Shown here piece by piece: positions 10,481 to 22,735 of a stretch of 64,000 nt of DNA. Both the position numbers and the translations under genes were made by a program. The DNA is taken from NCBI GenBank assembly GCA_030180135.1, contig CM058234.1, positions 35,560,766-35,624,765 of the forward strand. The letters are read 5' to 3'. Numbering within the stretch: the stretch's first letter is position 1; every line of letters begins with the position of its first letter. This DNA is from Orychophragmus violaceus (Eukaryota; Streptophyta; Magnoliopsida; Brassicales; Brassicaceae). Below the pieces are notes generated by a model. It ran no database searches. It was not told where the DNA came from and saw nothing but the letters and a program-made list of their open reading frames with translations.

Positions 10481-11037
10481 TCGTAGCTTTATACATTCAA
10501 AGCAAAAGCGAAAAAACTTTGGAATATCAACATGCAAAAAGTGAACATTTCGAATCGAAGCTTTATACATTCACAATTGCACATGAAGGTTGTTAAGATT
10601 CATGACAATTCGACGGAAAGAAGTGAAAGTACAGAAAAAAGAAACAAGAAACCAGTCGGGTAAGAATTACATGCCTTTGATTTGAGCTCAATACCAACAA
10701 AGATAGGCATAATTAGGGCAGGATAACTTCGACGGAGACGGCAGCGAGGTTAATTGGTGGTTTTGGGAAGCAATTCGTGGGATCTGAGAGAGTGAGCTAG
10801 AATTTGGTTTTCACTAAGGGTTTTCGAGAAAGGGGGAAATGAAGGATGGGAGCCAAAAATGTAAAATTTTGCTAAGTGTTTGGTGGACTAAGTTATTTCA
10901 GTTTCCCGCTTAGTGAAATTATGTCTTAGCATTTATCAATGCTATGATAGAATAACCAAAATTACAAACTCATCTTCAATAGCAGTTCAGCAAAACGTGC
11001 TATAAAATTGTGCTATCAATCTGGACTTTTTGTAGTC
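10481..11037 (-). promoter_or_regulatory. Presumed 5' leader and subterminal region of CACTA-1
   Basis: On the minus strand the stretch 10900-10680 reads like an untranslated first exon. It starts in pyrimidine-rich CATTTCCCCCTTTCTCG and runs to AATCAAAG followed by GCATGT, a possible (non-GT) exon end. Outside it lie short ATAGCA-type repeats and the presumed terminus. There is no open frame. The call depends on the TNP2 gene further along the same strand. Confidence 0.35.
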
Positions 11038-11379
11038 TAGTTCTAGTAGCCGTTAATAGAGCCGTTGTTAGAACTTGTATGAAATTTGAAACAACTGACA
11101 TATTACCGACAGAACGGCTATATATGTCGATATTTCGTCCGTAATGTTTATAAATATATATCCTTTCTCATTCTTCACACTCTACACGTCTTTCTCTCTC
11201 TTTCTAAACTCAGTTCACATGAATAAAATATATATATTCTTCAAAATGTTTTCGAACTGTGATGGAAAAACCAATAGTGGATCCAAAATCGAATTTACTG
11301 GTTGATGATGATGCACAAGGTGAAGTAGAATTTATGGAATTACCATGTAAGCAATCATAAGCGAGGAAAACCCGTAGTT

Positions 11380-13312
11380 TAAAATTTTCATACTATCGTT
11401 GTCGGAATAATCATTACATTAGGATTGATTTAGTATAGCATCACTTGATTGCAATGGGTTTATGCCAAGTTATAAGACTTGGTATTTTCATGGAGACATA
11501 GTGGAATATGGTAGTTTAGCGAACCTTATGGTATTACTAGTGATCCTTATGGTAGTACTAGTGAACCTTATATTGTTGAATCCTTAGATGAAACTAGAGC
11601 CGAAATGGATTTTGGGTAGGTACAGTTTAAATGGTGAATGATGCTTATCGGAAAAATATTCAGTTTGTCGGTGAATATCGAGATAGATGAACTTAATTTA
11701 GAAGCGCAAGGATTTTTTGATATGTTAGATGCAGCTAAGCATTGTGAAAAGGTTGTAAAGAGGGTCATTCACCATTATCATATTCTAGTATATTAATGAC
11801 CAAAAAGACGTACTTCAATTTAGCGAAGGATTTTGTGGATGTGATAGTTGAACTTGTGAAAGATGTTCTCCCTGAAGATAATCTTTCACACGCTTCTTAC
11901 TACGAGGTACATAAACTTGTGTCTTGGACTGCCATATCATATGATATATGTTTGCATCGATAACTTTATGATATATTGGAGAAAAGGTGAAATCGTTCAA
12001 GATGTAAATTATGCCAAAAGTCGTGCTATCAGACATGAGTGGCATAATTCCAATTCCATACAAATTGATGTGGTATTTCTGTTAACTAATACATTGAATC
12101 GGTTATATCAATATGAGCACACTGCGGGGGTAATGAGATGGCATGTTGAGCATATAAAATAAGAAGAGATTGCACATCTGATGTATCAAGTTTTAAACCC
12201 TAGTAACTACTACAAGTTCACAATAAATGTGTTATAATATTTAGGGATTGAATCCCATAGAGATCATGAATGCACTAAGTTTTTTTCTCACTCAAAAGAA
12301 AGCTAAGAAAAACATAGTGGTTGTGTAAGAAATTGTAATAGAGAAAGCAAATAAAATTAGTAATGAAAGCGATAAGGAAAAACGTTGGGTCATGGTAGTT
12401 TGAAGGAACCAGAAATCAAGAACAATTAGTTATTCAAGGAGGCGGGAAACCATTTATCACGTTTGATGTCCCAAATATTTATGAACAAATCGAATGATTA
12501 AGCGGAAAAGGAAAGAGGTGGGAACTGACTCATCAAAAGTGTACTCACTTGTGTATATATATTCTCACCAATTGTGACGATATTCTCAAATATGAAAGGG
12601 AAAAACTAAGATAATTTTAATTATAATAATATGAATTTTCTCTAGTAATTGTACTTACAAAACTTTGACTATTATGTAGGTTATACATGGACATATTACA
12701 TGTGTGGTATGCAGATTTGACCGACGACGAGCTTGACAACCGCAAAAAAAAAGTTCAAATGTTGGTTACAATTTTAAGTAAGTATTTCATTACATATGTA
12801 ACCATAAACAAATATATAGTGATGTTGTGATTTAAGTCCCACATTTGTACATTTCAAGTTTCTGATGAAATTGAACAAGCGCGTAAGTTTCCAGATTGGT
12901 AGGTAAACATAATCAACATGCCTAAATACCTTGCAAAGTTAGACATGGGATATTGCACAAGGGAAATGCTTTTAAATTTCATCAAGAGGGTGGTATGAGG
13001 ACTACTGCAGATTACGGGGTATTGTATATTTTAGGTGATGTTGTGTACTATAGTGTCCTTAATGAAATATTGTAAGTCCACTATCCGAGAAAGTTAGGTT
13101 TAGGTGTATTTTATTTATATGTTATGGTATTATCCACTTATCGGTAAAGGTGTTAACTTTGACGAGTTTGGAATAACGTCGCTACATTCGCGAAGGAGGC
13201 TTACAAAGTATGATACATTCATCCTTGCTTCACAAGCATATCAAGTTAGTAAACAAATTTATGTAAGTTTATCATGATGTTACTAATTTGTAATTAACTT
13301 CACGCAGGTGTA
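11380..13312 (+). pseudogene. CACTA TNP2-type transposase, degenerate, 5' and middle parts (CACTA-2)
   Basis: Plus-strand fragments match plant CACTA transposases in order. 11400-11510 has a transposase-associated domain (HHLIAMGFMPSYKTWYFHGD). 11850-11990 has LPEDNLSHASYYEVHKL and a cysteine-loop remnant. 12870-12990 has a fragment with FPDWYVNIINMPKYL. 13030-13260 corresponds to the C-terminal DUF4216-like region (YYSVLNEIL, HYPRKLGL, then KYDTFILASQAYQV across a frameshift). Stops and frameshifts are frequent, and sequence between the blocks (12170-12860) has decayed or been deleted. The final exon begins at the CAG just before 13308 and is interrupted by Athila-1; it resumes at 28370. Confidence 0.75.
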
Positions 13313-14462
13313 TGGTATATCATGGTTTTTAGGTGTTTTGGGCCATGATATATGTACATAATCGAGTATTTTATAGAGTCCTTCGAGTCCTTTCAGGTGC
13401 TTTACAGGTTTTGGCACGTTTGGAGCATATTTGGAGATTATGACGCATTCTGGAGCTTTATAGAGCATTCATGCGATTTGCAGAGAGTTGATATGATCGT
13501 CTGAGGATGGTTTCGATCGACAAACCCTTGGTGTCGGTCGACACAGATCGCGAGCAGAAGCTTTGAAGAATTTGCAATTTAGCCCAGAAGTTTCTCTTAA
13601 TTACAAAGATGCCCAAGTCGTGTTTTAACATTATATTAGGGATTCTGAGCCATTGTTTTAGGCTGAGCTTTACTTTATCAGAGATTAGGAGATTTGGGGC
13701 TGGTCTTGTACTCGAGAGAGAGAGATTTCGAACCCCTGTTCTCACTCTTTTGATTTTCATATGATATCTATTTTGATTATGTCTTTGATTATGATTGATA
13801 TGTCAGAGTAGATCTCATGTTAGGTTATGGAATTCTCACTAGGGATTTGAAGGAATGCTAGAATAACTAATTTAATTGGATTCATCATCTACTTCTTCAT
13901 CTAAGCTGTTCTTAACGCTTAATCTGAACTGGCCATTTAGATTATTGATAATAGGTTGATTTTCGCAAGGAGAGTTGGTTAATTAGCTAGAAAGAACTTA
14001 GGTGAGCAATTTATCTATTCGCAAAGAGATTTGGTCTAGAGAAATTGTGAATGAAAGAACTTGGAATTAATGCATGTCTAGAACTCTAGGATCCGCAACG
14101 AGAGTTGGTTTGCTAGGTTTTTAGACATAGATAATTATCGCAGCGAGAGCTGGTTAGTTATACTTCTGTGATTCTAGTTCAAGAACGCAATAGATTGAAT
14201 CATGATTGTTTGTTATCTGATTTCCTGATTTCCTGAGAACTTCCCAAAACCTGACACCTTCGTTAATTTCTTACATTCACCACACTTCATACGTTTACTT
14301 GCTGTCTTGTTTACTGCTTTACAATCTGTTTTGCTTAGCTTAGTTTGACTACTCATAATCTATCATGTGAAATCTTGAGTCCTTGTGGATACGATACCCT
14401 GAATACTACAATAGCATAATTGTGCACTTGCAGTAGAATAGGGATATAATTTGACTCTATCA
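13313..14462 (+). repeat. Athila-1 5' LTR
   Basis: Starts TGGTATATCATGG (the 3' copy has TGATATATCATGG) and ends GACTCTATCA. It holds a palindrome pair with cores at 13514 (CGATCG) and 13535 (CGGTCG), exactly 21 bp apart. Several short direct repeats around 13960-14150 share CAACGAGAGTTGGTT-like units. Confidence 0.93.
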
Positions 14463-14468
14463 AGTTTT

Positions 14469-14486
14469 TGGCGCCGTTGCCGGGGA
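14469..14486 (+). other. Athila-1 primer binding site
   Basis: TGGCGCCGTTGCCGGGGA, six bases after the LTR end. This is the tRNA-Asp-type primer site characteristic of Athila elements. Confidence 0.93.
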
Positions 14487-14594
14487 CTCATTTGAGTTCG
14501 CCGATAGATTCAGTATTAGAATTTAGACTAAGTATTTTTAATTTTTCTTGTTTTACAAACGTTCTTGTTTGTTTGGTGTTGCAGGAATCGTATA

Positions 14595-14630
14595 GTATCG
14601 ATCGATACTCTTCTTGAATCGATCGACACC
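14595..14630. repeat. Palindrome pair in the Athila-1 leader
   Basis: GTATCGATCGATAC and AATCGATCGACACC, with CGATCG cores at 14599 and 14620, 21 bp apart. Confidence 0.9.
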
Positions 14631-14680
14631 AGGCACGACCAGTGATACCAAGCGCTTGAACACTTAGCAGGATTCTTTCT

Positions 14681-17005
14681 ATGGAACCTGTGATTCTGAT
14701 TCGCAGTGAAGACGGCATTTTACGAGACCAAGAGGGTCATACATGCAACGCAAAGGGTCAGAAACTGGATGGGGAAGGAAACCCCATCGTGCCAGATGTT
14801 GTCGTGGGCGCGGAACATGCACAACAGGAAGCTGGTCACAATAAGACACTTGCTGACTATAACAGACTAGATCAGTTCTATGCTAATCGGTCTGTGATTC
14901 GACCACCTCCATTTACCAGAGCTGAATTTGAGCTGAAGCCAGAGTACTACGCATTGGTTGGGCAGCATCAGTTTCATGGTCTCTCTAGCGAGCATCCTAT
15001 GGATCACATAGAGACCTTCGAGGAATTGGCTAGTAGTATTAAGGCTGAGGAAGTCTCACTTGATTATATTTTCTGCAAGCTCTTCCCATTTTCTCTCAAT
15101 GGAGAAGCAGCTCACTGGTTGAAATAGCTACCACCAGGATCTTTGACCACTTGGGATGCAGTCAAAAGAGGATTCCTTCGACACTTTTATGATGATGTTA
15201 GGTCCGATCAGCTTAGGCAGGAGCTCTTGACTTTCAAGCAGATATCTACAGAGCCTTTTAAAACTGCTTGGGTGCGGTTTAAGAGGTACCAAAGAGATTG
15301 TCAACACCATGGTTTTTCTGAGGTGCAGCTGTTATGTATCTTTTTTAGAGGAATTGATCTGTGGTATCAGATGGCTCTGGATGCTGCAAGCAATGTGAAC
15401 TTCTACACTAAGTCCCCAGAAGAAGCCAAGGAGTTGATTGATAACTTGGTCACTAGTAATAGTGTCAAGAATGCTGATATGGAGAGAATGAAGAACGATG
15501 GGAAAGCTAAATGCTCGCAGATAGCTGAGATGAGGGATAAGATTGATTATGTTCATAGTCTTCTACTTGGAAAGAAGAACGCCCGCTTTGCTGCAAACAC
15601 AGAGACTTATGGACCAGTTGATGAGTTGAAGGATGTTAATTTCATTGCTGGAGCTGGTTATCAAAATCAGAGATATGGAAATCAGCAGAGACAGACATCT
15701 GGTTACACACCAAGGTCAAGCAACAATGGTCATTCATCTCACCAAGTTTCCCCAACTAATGAGCAGACAAAGATTGAGTATATGCTTGAGCAGTTGCTTC
15801 TTGGACAGAATAAGATGACAGGAGATCTGAATGGAAAGATGGACTCTATGTATCAAGATCTAAGTGAGAAGTTGGAGACTTTGACAAGTAGAGTTGATAA
15901 TCTGGATAGTCGGATGACGCAAGCTAAGGCACATATTAAGGGAAAGATGACACAATCTCAGAAAGAATATGTTAGAGCGATTTTGGTGGATGATGAAGCT
16001 GAGCAGATATGTGATTTACAGACTTCAGATTTGGAAAATTCAAATGATTCTCGTATTTCAGACAATGTGTCGATCGACACATATCCGTGTCGGTCTACAC
16101 CATTTTCGAATTTTCGTGACGGGCAGAAATCGACCCACCTCGACATCAAGGTCGACTCGAATCGTGTCAATGTCGATCGACATCATTTCAGCGTCGATCG
16201 ACACTATGGGCGTGAGAAGCCAGTTTGTCCAGAGAAACTGAATGCTGCTAAGGACAAAACCTACAAACCGAAGATTCCTTTCCCCAGGAGGTCTAAGCAA
16301 GAGATTCAGTTGGAAAAGTACAAGAAGATAATGAGAGATAAGCTAACTGAAGTCCCATTGATTGATGCTAATCAGACCATTCCTCTGGTGACAAGATGTG
16401 TTACAGACATGCTTTCTAGTAATATGACTGACGAAGAAGGTGTCTCGATGGTTTCTGAAGTGTGCGATGCCGTTATTCATGGTAGGATTCCTGAGAAACT
16501 AAAGGATCCAGGGAGTTTTGTGTTAGACTGTTCTATCTACAGAGACAAGTTTAAGAGGTCATTGTGTGATTTTGGCTCAAGTGTGAATCTCATGCCATAC
16601 TCTGTGGTTGTGAGATTGGGATTGCTGAATTTCCAGCCCACTAGGATCTCCCTTGTCATAGCTGATCGATCAAAGAGATATCCAGAGGGAGTTCTTGAGA
16701 ACATCCCTCTCAGAGTTTGAAATTACTTGATTCCAACGGACTTTGTGGTGCTGAAATATGAGATTGATCCTGATGATCCTCTACTACTCGGTAGATCCTT
16801 CTTAGCCATTGCTGGAGCTGTAATTGATGTGCGACATGGTCTGATTGATCTCCACCTGGGAAATAAGACTTTGCAGTTCAATATGGATAGGTTGCAGAGA
16901 TCCACCATTGATGGACAAAGCTTCAGTGTTGAGATAGAACCAGAGACTGCGATTGGAGAGGAGGAGATGGCGGTTCATGCTAAGCATGCCCTAATATCTT
17001 CATGA
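14681..17005 (+). pseudogene. Athila-1 gag with protease remnant
   Basis: A single frame of about 775 codons is broken by two in-frame stops: TAG at 15125-15127 inside HWLK*LPPGS, where Gln is expected, and TGA at 16718-16720. The N-terminal part matches Athila gag (LADYNRPDQ-like start LADYNRLDQFYANRS, DHIETFEEL, LFPFSLNGEAAHWL, LRHFYDDVRSDQLRQELLTF, FKRYQRDCQHHGFSEVQLL). The C-terminal part carries the protease-like DFGSSVNLMPY (Asp codon at 16568) and ends in IPTDFVVLKYE...LLLGRSFLAIAGAVID. A spacer segment at 16066-16204 is built from palindrome copies translated as CRST, VDRH and similar. Gag would form particles; the stops make it non-functional unless read through. Start taken at the ATG giving the MEPVILIRSEDGILRDQ terminus, alignable with the Athila-2 gag. 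Confidence 0.88.
16066..16204. repeat. Palindrome cluster inside the Athila-1 gag coding region
   Basis: Four copies: TGTGTCGATCGACAC (16066), GTGTCGGTCTACAC (16087), ATGTCGATCGACAT (16170) and GCGTCGATCGACAC (16191). The first two and the last two are each 21 bp apart, a multiple of three, so the reading frame is kept. Confidence 0.9.
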
Positions 17006-18151
17006 CATGTACCTGCTCTTAAGCAGAAAGCTCCAAACATCACACCTAGGCCACATCTGATCAAGCCAAGGTATGCATTCTCTGACCTTAAGTATGCTAA
17101 CTCTGATGCTGATTTTGCAAGGAATAATGTCAGGAAACGAAATGTTCCAACTGATCTTGCTGTCATTCCCAAGTTCCTCGGTCAGTCTCACGCACACAAT
17201 GCATATACGCCTCCATGGATGAGGAGAATTTCGCGAAGGCACGCTCTGCCTTTGGCGAAACCATCTGACATCTGACCATCCGCCACAGTCAAGCTAATGA
17301 CTTAAAACAAGCGCTGAGTGGGAGGCAACCCACTGGTGAGTCTGAACATATGAGTTTTTGGTCTAATTTTTTGTTTTTGGTTTTTCTTGAGTCTGTACAG
17401 GGAAATCTAACAATAGGAACGTAATGTGTCGATCGACACACTGTTCAGATCGATCGACACGGGGAACCAGAGGGTCGATCCAGCAAATTGGGTCGATCGA
17501 TCCACTTTTTGCGAAATCGAGGTTTGACCTCGGTTAGACAACTCTGACCGGATTCGAATTCCAAAACACGGATCGATCGAGACATACATGTAGGATCGAT
17601 CGATACAAATCAATCTGAGGTAAGTATCTCTTTCCTCTCTCGACTGTTCTTCATTTTCACCCAAAATCCCCAATCTCGAAACAACTTCCACAAATCTGAT
17701 TTTTCTCGTTTCTTAACCAAATTTATCGATTCCAAAGCCTAACCTGAGCGGAATTTCACCCTCTATCCATATCTGCACTCCGTTTGAGTCGATTACAAGG
17801 TATGTTCTCTAAAACTTCAATTTTCAGATTCGGCTCCAAGGGTAAAACTTCGATTTTGGCTCTCATCTCTTGATTCTGTGATTAAATAGCACTGATTTAG
17901 GTTGTTTGGTAGTGGAATGATGATGCCTAAGTGATTTTTATGATTGATTTTGCAAGTTTTTGAGAATTTCGGTTTTGTGATGAAACTTGTGATTTTGTGC
18001 GAAAATTAAAGAAATGAAAACGTGAATAAGATGATTGTGCTGCTCTGTTTGATGCTGATTTGGATGCTGATTATGCTGTTGTTGAGGATTTGATGAGATT
18101 TAGCTCTTGATTTTGCAACTGATTCCAGTTTATGCTGATTTTTGCTCACAG
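17006..18151 (+). other. Athila-1 spacer between gag/protease and the env-like gene
   Basis: Non-coding. At the place where pol should follow, the frame decays (17010-17270) and no reverse transcriptase or integrase is seen. 17425-17603 is a field of CGATCG-centred palindromes (cores 17430, 17451, 17494, 17574, 17597). The part after 17600 is T-rich and ends CACAG just before the env-like ATG, which would suit a splice acceptor for a subgenomic env-like message (inference). Confidence 0.75.
17317..17334 (+). other. Conserved hairpin AGTGGG-AGGCAA-CCCACT after gag/pol
   Basis: Perfect 6-bp stem with a 6-nt loop. The same motif in inverse orientation occurs in both internal regions of Athila-2 (36354-36371 and 51890-51907, the latter with one loop change). 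It sits after the end of the gag/pol region in each case. Confidence 0.8.
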
Positions 18152-19553
18152 ATGCCTCCAAAGAAGAAAACCTGTACAAACGAAGCGAGTACATATGGGA
18201 CAGCACCACCGGAGCCTCCACCACCTATGACTCCTCAATCTCCTCCGGGTTATCCACAGCTACCTGCAGAGTTCCCGACACACCCATGGCCCAGAGGGGA
18301 ACGAGAGAAGATTCTTACAGAGATGGTATGGGATAAGCCACTCAGGAAGATTGTGACGGATCCTGGTTGTCTTCACAGAGAGGTATTGGACACGTGGGAT
18401 GAGTATGACACCTTGTTGTACAATGGGTGGTGCGATGTTGAGATTAAGCCTACGCAGTTGGTGAGCCCTGATTTTCTGTGGATGACTGGTATGCTAGATC
18501 AGGTTGTGCTATGCTTGAGGAGGATGGGTCTGGGAACCATGCCTTATGTCCGCTATGCTCTGTACCCGGAGTTGGTACGTCAGTTTATGGCCACAGCACG
18601 GGTCACATATAGGGACTGGAACGCCAAGAATGCGCAGGAAGGTCATTTGTGCTTCATGATACATGGCAGGAGATACATGCTGCCACTGCGAGACATTTGC
18701 GCTATCTATGGGTTCAAGAAGGGCTACACACGAGCTACACTTCCAGAAGGATTTCCTGATCTAGAGAGGTTCTGGGGTAACTTCGATTCTACACCCCATT
18801 TCTCCAAGGAGGCGAAGATGAGAGATGTACGATATCCGGTCCTGAGGTATGTCGTACAAGTGTTGGCTACTACGCTTTTGTGCAAGATGGAGCTAAACAA
18901 GATGAGGATGCAGGAGTTGGTACTACTTCATCCAGCAGTAGGATATCTCTGTTCCCATGAGTATAGGGAAGACGGTCCATACGAGAGGACCAACCTGGGT
19001 GCAGTATTCGCAGAGCATTTGGTCTCCCTACAGGCGAAGCCATTCAGAGGTACAGGGTCATGCATGACGGAGTAATTGGGAAGTCTTCTGACACCTATCT
19101 TTCAGCATTTCCAGATACCATTGCACGGGTATACTTGCGAGCAGACATACCCTAAGATTTATGAGGCACATTTGTTGACTGCAAGCTGGCTGAAGCCACG
19201 CTTGGTATGGTGCTACAGAGATGGCGTGGACGATCGCGTAGTTCAGCTTCCATCTGCTGCATTGACCTCGATAGATACACATGTGGCCTTGCACTTCAGA
19301 CCAGATCCGAGATACGAGAGACAGGCACCTTCAGCTCGTTCCCGCAGAGGAGCTCCTTCGCGTGCTGCTCCTACTCCTGTTGCGAACGAGACTGCTCATG
19401 ACCCTGCTGGGGGTCCACATCCTCATTGGGATCTTCCTATGGATCCTCCTTTTCCACCTCCTGGTTACGATGCATACCCGAAGTGGAAGTATTTGGTAGA
19501 CACTGTCAGGATGATGTGGAGTGGGTTATGCTAGAGCTTTCAGTTGCACCTGC
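18152..19553 (+). pseudogene. Athila-1 env-like (ORF after pol) gene, first part, interrupted by copia-2
   Basis: The ATG at 18152 gives MPPKKKTCTNEAS, a proline-rich segment (PPEPPPPMTPQSPPGYPQLP) and then a globular region of about 290 residues that includes WDKPLRKIVTDPGCLHREVL, FLWMTGMLDQVVLCLRRMG and FMIHGRRYMLPLRDICAIYG. A TAA stop at 19073-19075 interrupts the frame. The same frame continues with HFQIPLHGYTCEQTYPKIYE and a proline-rich tail to 19534. Position between pol and the 3' LTR matches the env-like or extra ORF of Athila elements. No obvious signal peptide or strong membrane segment is visible, so an envelope function is doubtful. I name it only by position and family. Confidence 0.7.
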
Positions 19554-20193
19554 TGTTGGATCTCCTCGGATCTAGGGTTTGATATATTGAAAACAACCAA
19601 CCTCGTTCTCACCTGGAACTGGCAGCGGAATGAAATGGTGAACGAGATCAGTGGAGCAACGCAGGTGCCTTGCCTCTACCAGATACACACGCACACAAGC
19701 TGGAAACGGGATGCTAGTGCCGGATCAATGGGAATCACCTGTTTCTGGTGTTTCTGCTTTTCTTACCAAGAAAAACTCGACGGCTACCTGTTTAGGTCGA
19801 AACTCACGTGATTTATTCGACCTAAAACACAATTAACGGGCCAGACTTGATTAAGTCATAATTCGAAAAGCCTTTCCGAAAACCCGAACTGTGTCGACCG
19901 ACACACAAGCTGTGTCGATCGACACAACACCATTTAGTCGATTATAATGTGTATCCAATATACATTAATATGATCATTACCATAATGATCATTCCCATGT
20001 CGCAGCTTCCAGTTTGCTTAGGTGTGTGACCCTATAGGATCATATAATACTGGCAGTAAGTCGACAACTTACAGATTGCAAGAGGCTTCTAGCAAAACAT
20101 TGCAACCGCCCAATATTATACGAATGTCTGATCTCGACACACAACTATCATTAGGAGTGAATACAAGTGTGATTTCAGGACATTATCCCAACA
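19554..20193 (-). repeat. copia-2 3' LTR (left)
   Basis: 640 bp. Contains the pair TGTGTCGACCGACACA (19890-19905) and TGTGTCGATCGACACA (19911-19926), 21 bp apart. Followed inward by ATCTCCCACTTGTACT, the complement of the polypurine tract. Confidence 0.95.
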
Positions 20194-21022
20194 ATCTCCC
20201 ACTTGTACTGGAATCAACAATTCCTATAATCCTTTTGTCTCTATATCTCGATTTGGCATAAGGCAAGATTGGTGTCATCCTTATTAAGCCAACATCGTGT
20301 TTATCGAACTCCTGATCTCATACTGAACATTACAAACAACTGAACTACAGTTCGTTTGAGTGCGGCCACACATTTTTCTCAGTATTAAATCTTCGATAAG
20401 CCCTGAGATATTTATCTCCTGTTATTCAGGAGGGACAAATCCCATCTTGTTCCATCCCTATTTCAACGCACACTTCATGATATACTTGAATAGTGCCGTT
20501 ATAGTCGCCTAGTTACGGGTCGACATTTGACAAAGTCAAAGTGTACCAATTCATATGCAAGAAAGCATGATGAACTCAGGTCTAAGGACTATACTCTATA
20601 GTCATAATGAGAACCTCTTATGACACAGATATAACTATCTTGTAGACTTCTCATCAGCGGGTCATGTCCGATCATATGTTCACCAACATATATCTATGTG
20701 ACTGACTGCGATAATCATATCATTGGCTCCATGAAACTTAGCCAACAGTCACCTCACAATCTAGTCTCTCGCGGTTGTCATTGTCCCACTTTGACAACCT
20801 CGACTAGGGACAGAACATAATTTATGACATAAACTTATAGGGTTTCATGATCAAGTCCTCAACTTGATGACCTGTAATATGACATAAACTTACTTTGGGA
20901 CCATTATTTAGATCACAATAAATAATGCTGAAATCAAATTTCATTAAACATATCCAAAAGTATGTTTACAAGAGCTTCTTATTATAAGTAAAATAAAACC
21001 AAAACTCCCACTAGAATCAAGA
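20194..21022 (-). other. copia-2 3' non-coding region
   Basis: No supported frame. Holds the block 20573-20603, the exact reverse complement of copia-1 8941-8971, and a second shared block near 20446 (GACAAATCCCATCTTGTTCC). Confidence 0.8.
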
Positions 21023-22735
21023 TTACATCTTAAGATCTCTAATGCCTACAACAGTCATATGACTCTCATGCTTAGGCCTTGGGAGTGACTTAGTCAGAGG
21101 ATCAGCGACATTCTCGTCCGTCGGAACTCGGTTGATCTTCACATCACCTCTATTGGCGATATCACGAATCAGGTGATATCTCCTCTCTACGTGTTTGGAC
21201 TTCTGGTGTGACCTGGGTTCTTTCGCCTGAGCAATGGCTCCATTGTTGTCACAAAACAAAGCCACTGACTCCAAGATACTAAGAACCACACCAAGTTCAG
21301 TCATGAACTTCTTGATCCAAACAGCTTCCTTTGCCGCTTCTGAAGCAGCAACATATTCAGCTTCCGTCGTGGAATCAGCTACGGTATTCTGCTTAGAGCT
21401 CTTCCAGCTCACTGCACCGCCATTTAGACAGAAGACATATCCAGATTGTGATCGGAAATCGTCTCTGTCCGTCTGAAAACTCGCATCGGTGAATCCATTC
21501 ACCACAAGTTCTTCACTTCCTCCATACACCAGGAATTTATCCTTAGTATGTCTCAAATACTTGAGAATATTCTTGACAGCTGTCCAGTGAACTTCACCTG
21601 GATCAGATTGGTATCTACTCGTCATGCTTAACGCGTAAGCTACATCTGGACGAGTGCAGAGCATGGCATACATAATAGATCCTATTGCAGAAGCATAAGG
21701 AATCCTATTCATGCGCTCCCGCTCAGCATGTGTCACCGGACACTGCTTCTTGCTGAGACTTATTCCATGAGACATCGGTATGAAGCCCTTCTTGGAATCA
21801 TGCATCCTGAATCTGTGCAACACCTTATCAATATAAGTGTCCTGGCACAATCCAATCAGCCTATTCATTCTATCTCTGTAGATTCTGATTCCAAGAATGT
21901 ACGCGGCTTCTCCCATGTCTTTCATGGAAAAACAACTTCCGAGCCAAGTCTTGACTGACTGAAGCAACGGAACGTCATTACCGAGGAGGAGTATGTCATC
22001 GACATACAGTACAAGAAACGCAATTCTGCTCCCACTAGTCTTCTTGTATACACATGGCTCATCTTCGTTCTTGATGAAACCAAATTGTTTTACTGCTTCA
22101 TCAAATCGAAGATTCCAACTCCGTGATGCTTGCTTCAATCCATAAATGGATTTATGAAGCTTGCATACCTTCCCAGCGTTCTTAGGATCAACAAAACCTT
22201 CAGGCTGTGTCATATACACATCCTCTTTCAGAATACCATTCAGGAATGCGGTTTTGACATCCATTTGCCAAATCTCATAGTCATAATGAGCGGCAATTGC
22301 TAGAAGAATCCGAATGGATTTAAGCATAGCGACTGGGGAATAGGTTTCATCATAGTCAATACCATGAATTTGCTTGAAACCTTTAGCCACCAACCTCGCT
22401 TTGTAAATCTGTACATTGCCATCCACGTCAATCTTCTTCTTGAAGATCCATTTACACTCAATGGCTTTTGCACCATTAGGTAAATCGACCAAGGACCATA
22501 CTTGGTTTTCTGACATGGATCCCATTTCGGATTTAGAGGCTCCAAGCCACTTTTCGGAGTCCGGGCCCATCATAGCTTCCGCGAAGGTCGCTGGTTCGTC
22601 AATATCAATGATCATCAGATCATTAGAATTGGTCACGAGAAATCCATAGTATCTCTCGGGTTCGTGACGGATCCTTCCGGATCTGCGAACTTCAGGCTCC
22701 ACAGGCGCCGGTTCCACAGAACTTTGTGGATCCAA
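21023..22735 (-). pseudogene. copia-2 pol fragment: reverse transcriptase and RNase H (570 codons open)
   Basis: An open frame with complete RT and RNase H. RT starts near the RRSGRIRHEPERY linker, then KAIECKWIFKKK, RLVAKGFKQIHGIDYDETYSPVA, the YVDDILLLGND box (plus-strand position about 22000) and SIYGLKQASRSWNLRFDEA. RNase H has NGFTDASFQTD, ADSTTEAEYVAASEAAKEAVW, ALFCDNNGAIAQAKEPRSHQ and ends ADPLTKSLPRPKHESH. It is very close to the copia-1 protein over this range. Because protease, integrase core and the gag junction are lost upstream, it cannot be made as a normal polyprotein, so I call it a pseudogene although this segment has no stops. Confidence 0.9.

Larger units (their letters stand above)
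782..11037 (-). mobile_element. CACTA-1 element remnant, interrupted by copia-1
   Basis: The element is inferred from the TNP2 gene at 782-2012 (minus strand) and an upstream region that resumes at 9985 after copia-1. The proposed 5' terminus is at about 11037, where the plus strand reads TTTTTGTAGTC, one base off the CACTA terminal GTAGTG. Just inside it, repeated short ATAGCA/TGCTAT motifs (about 10925-11025) look like the subterminal repeats of this superfamily. The far 3' end is outside the window. The TNP2 identity is strong; the exact right terminus is uncertain. Confidence 0.5.

Noticed and set aside
18152..19553. Reading the Athila-1 gene before the 3' LTR as a true viral envelope
   Set aside because: No signal peptide or clear membrane segment is visible; only position supports the env-like label.
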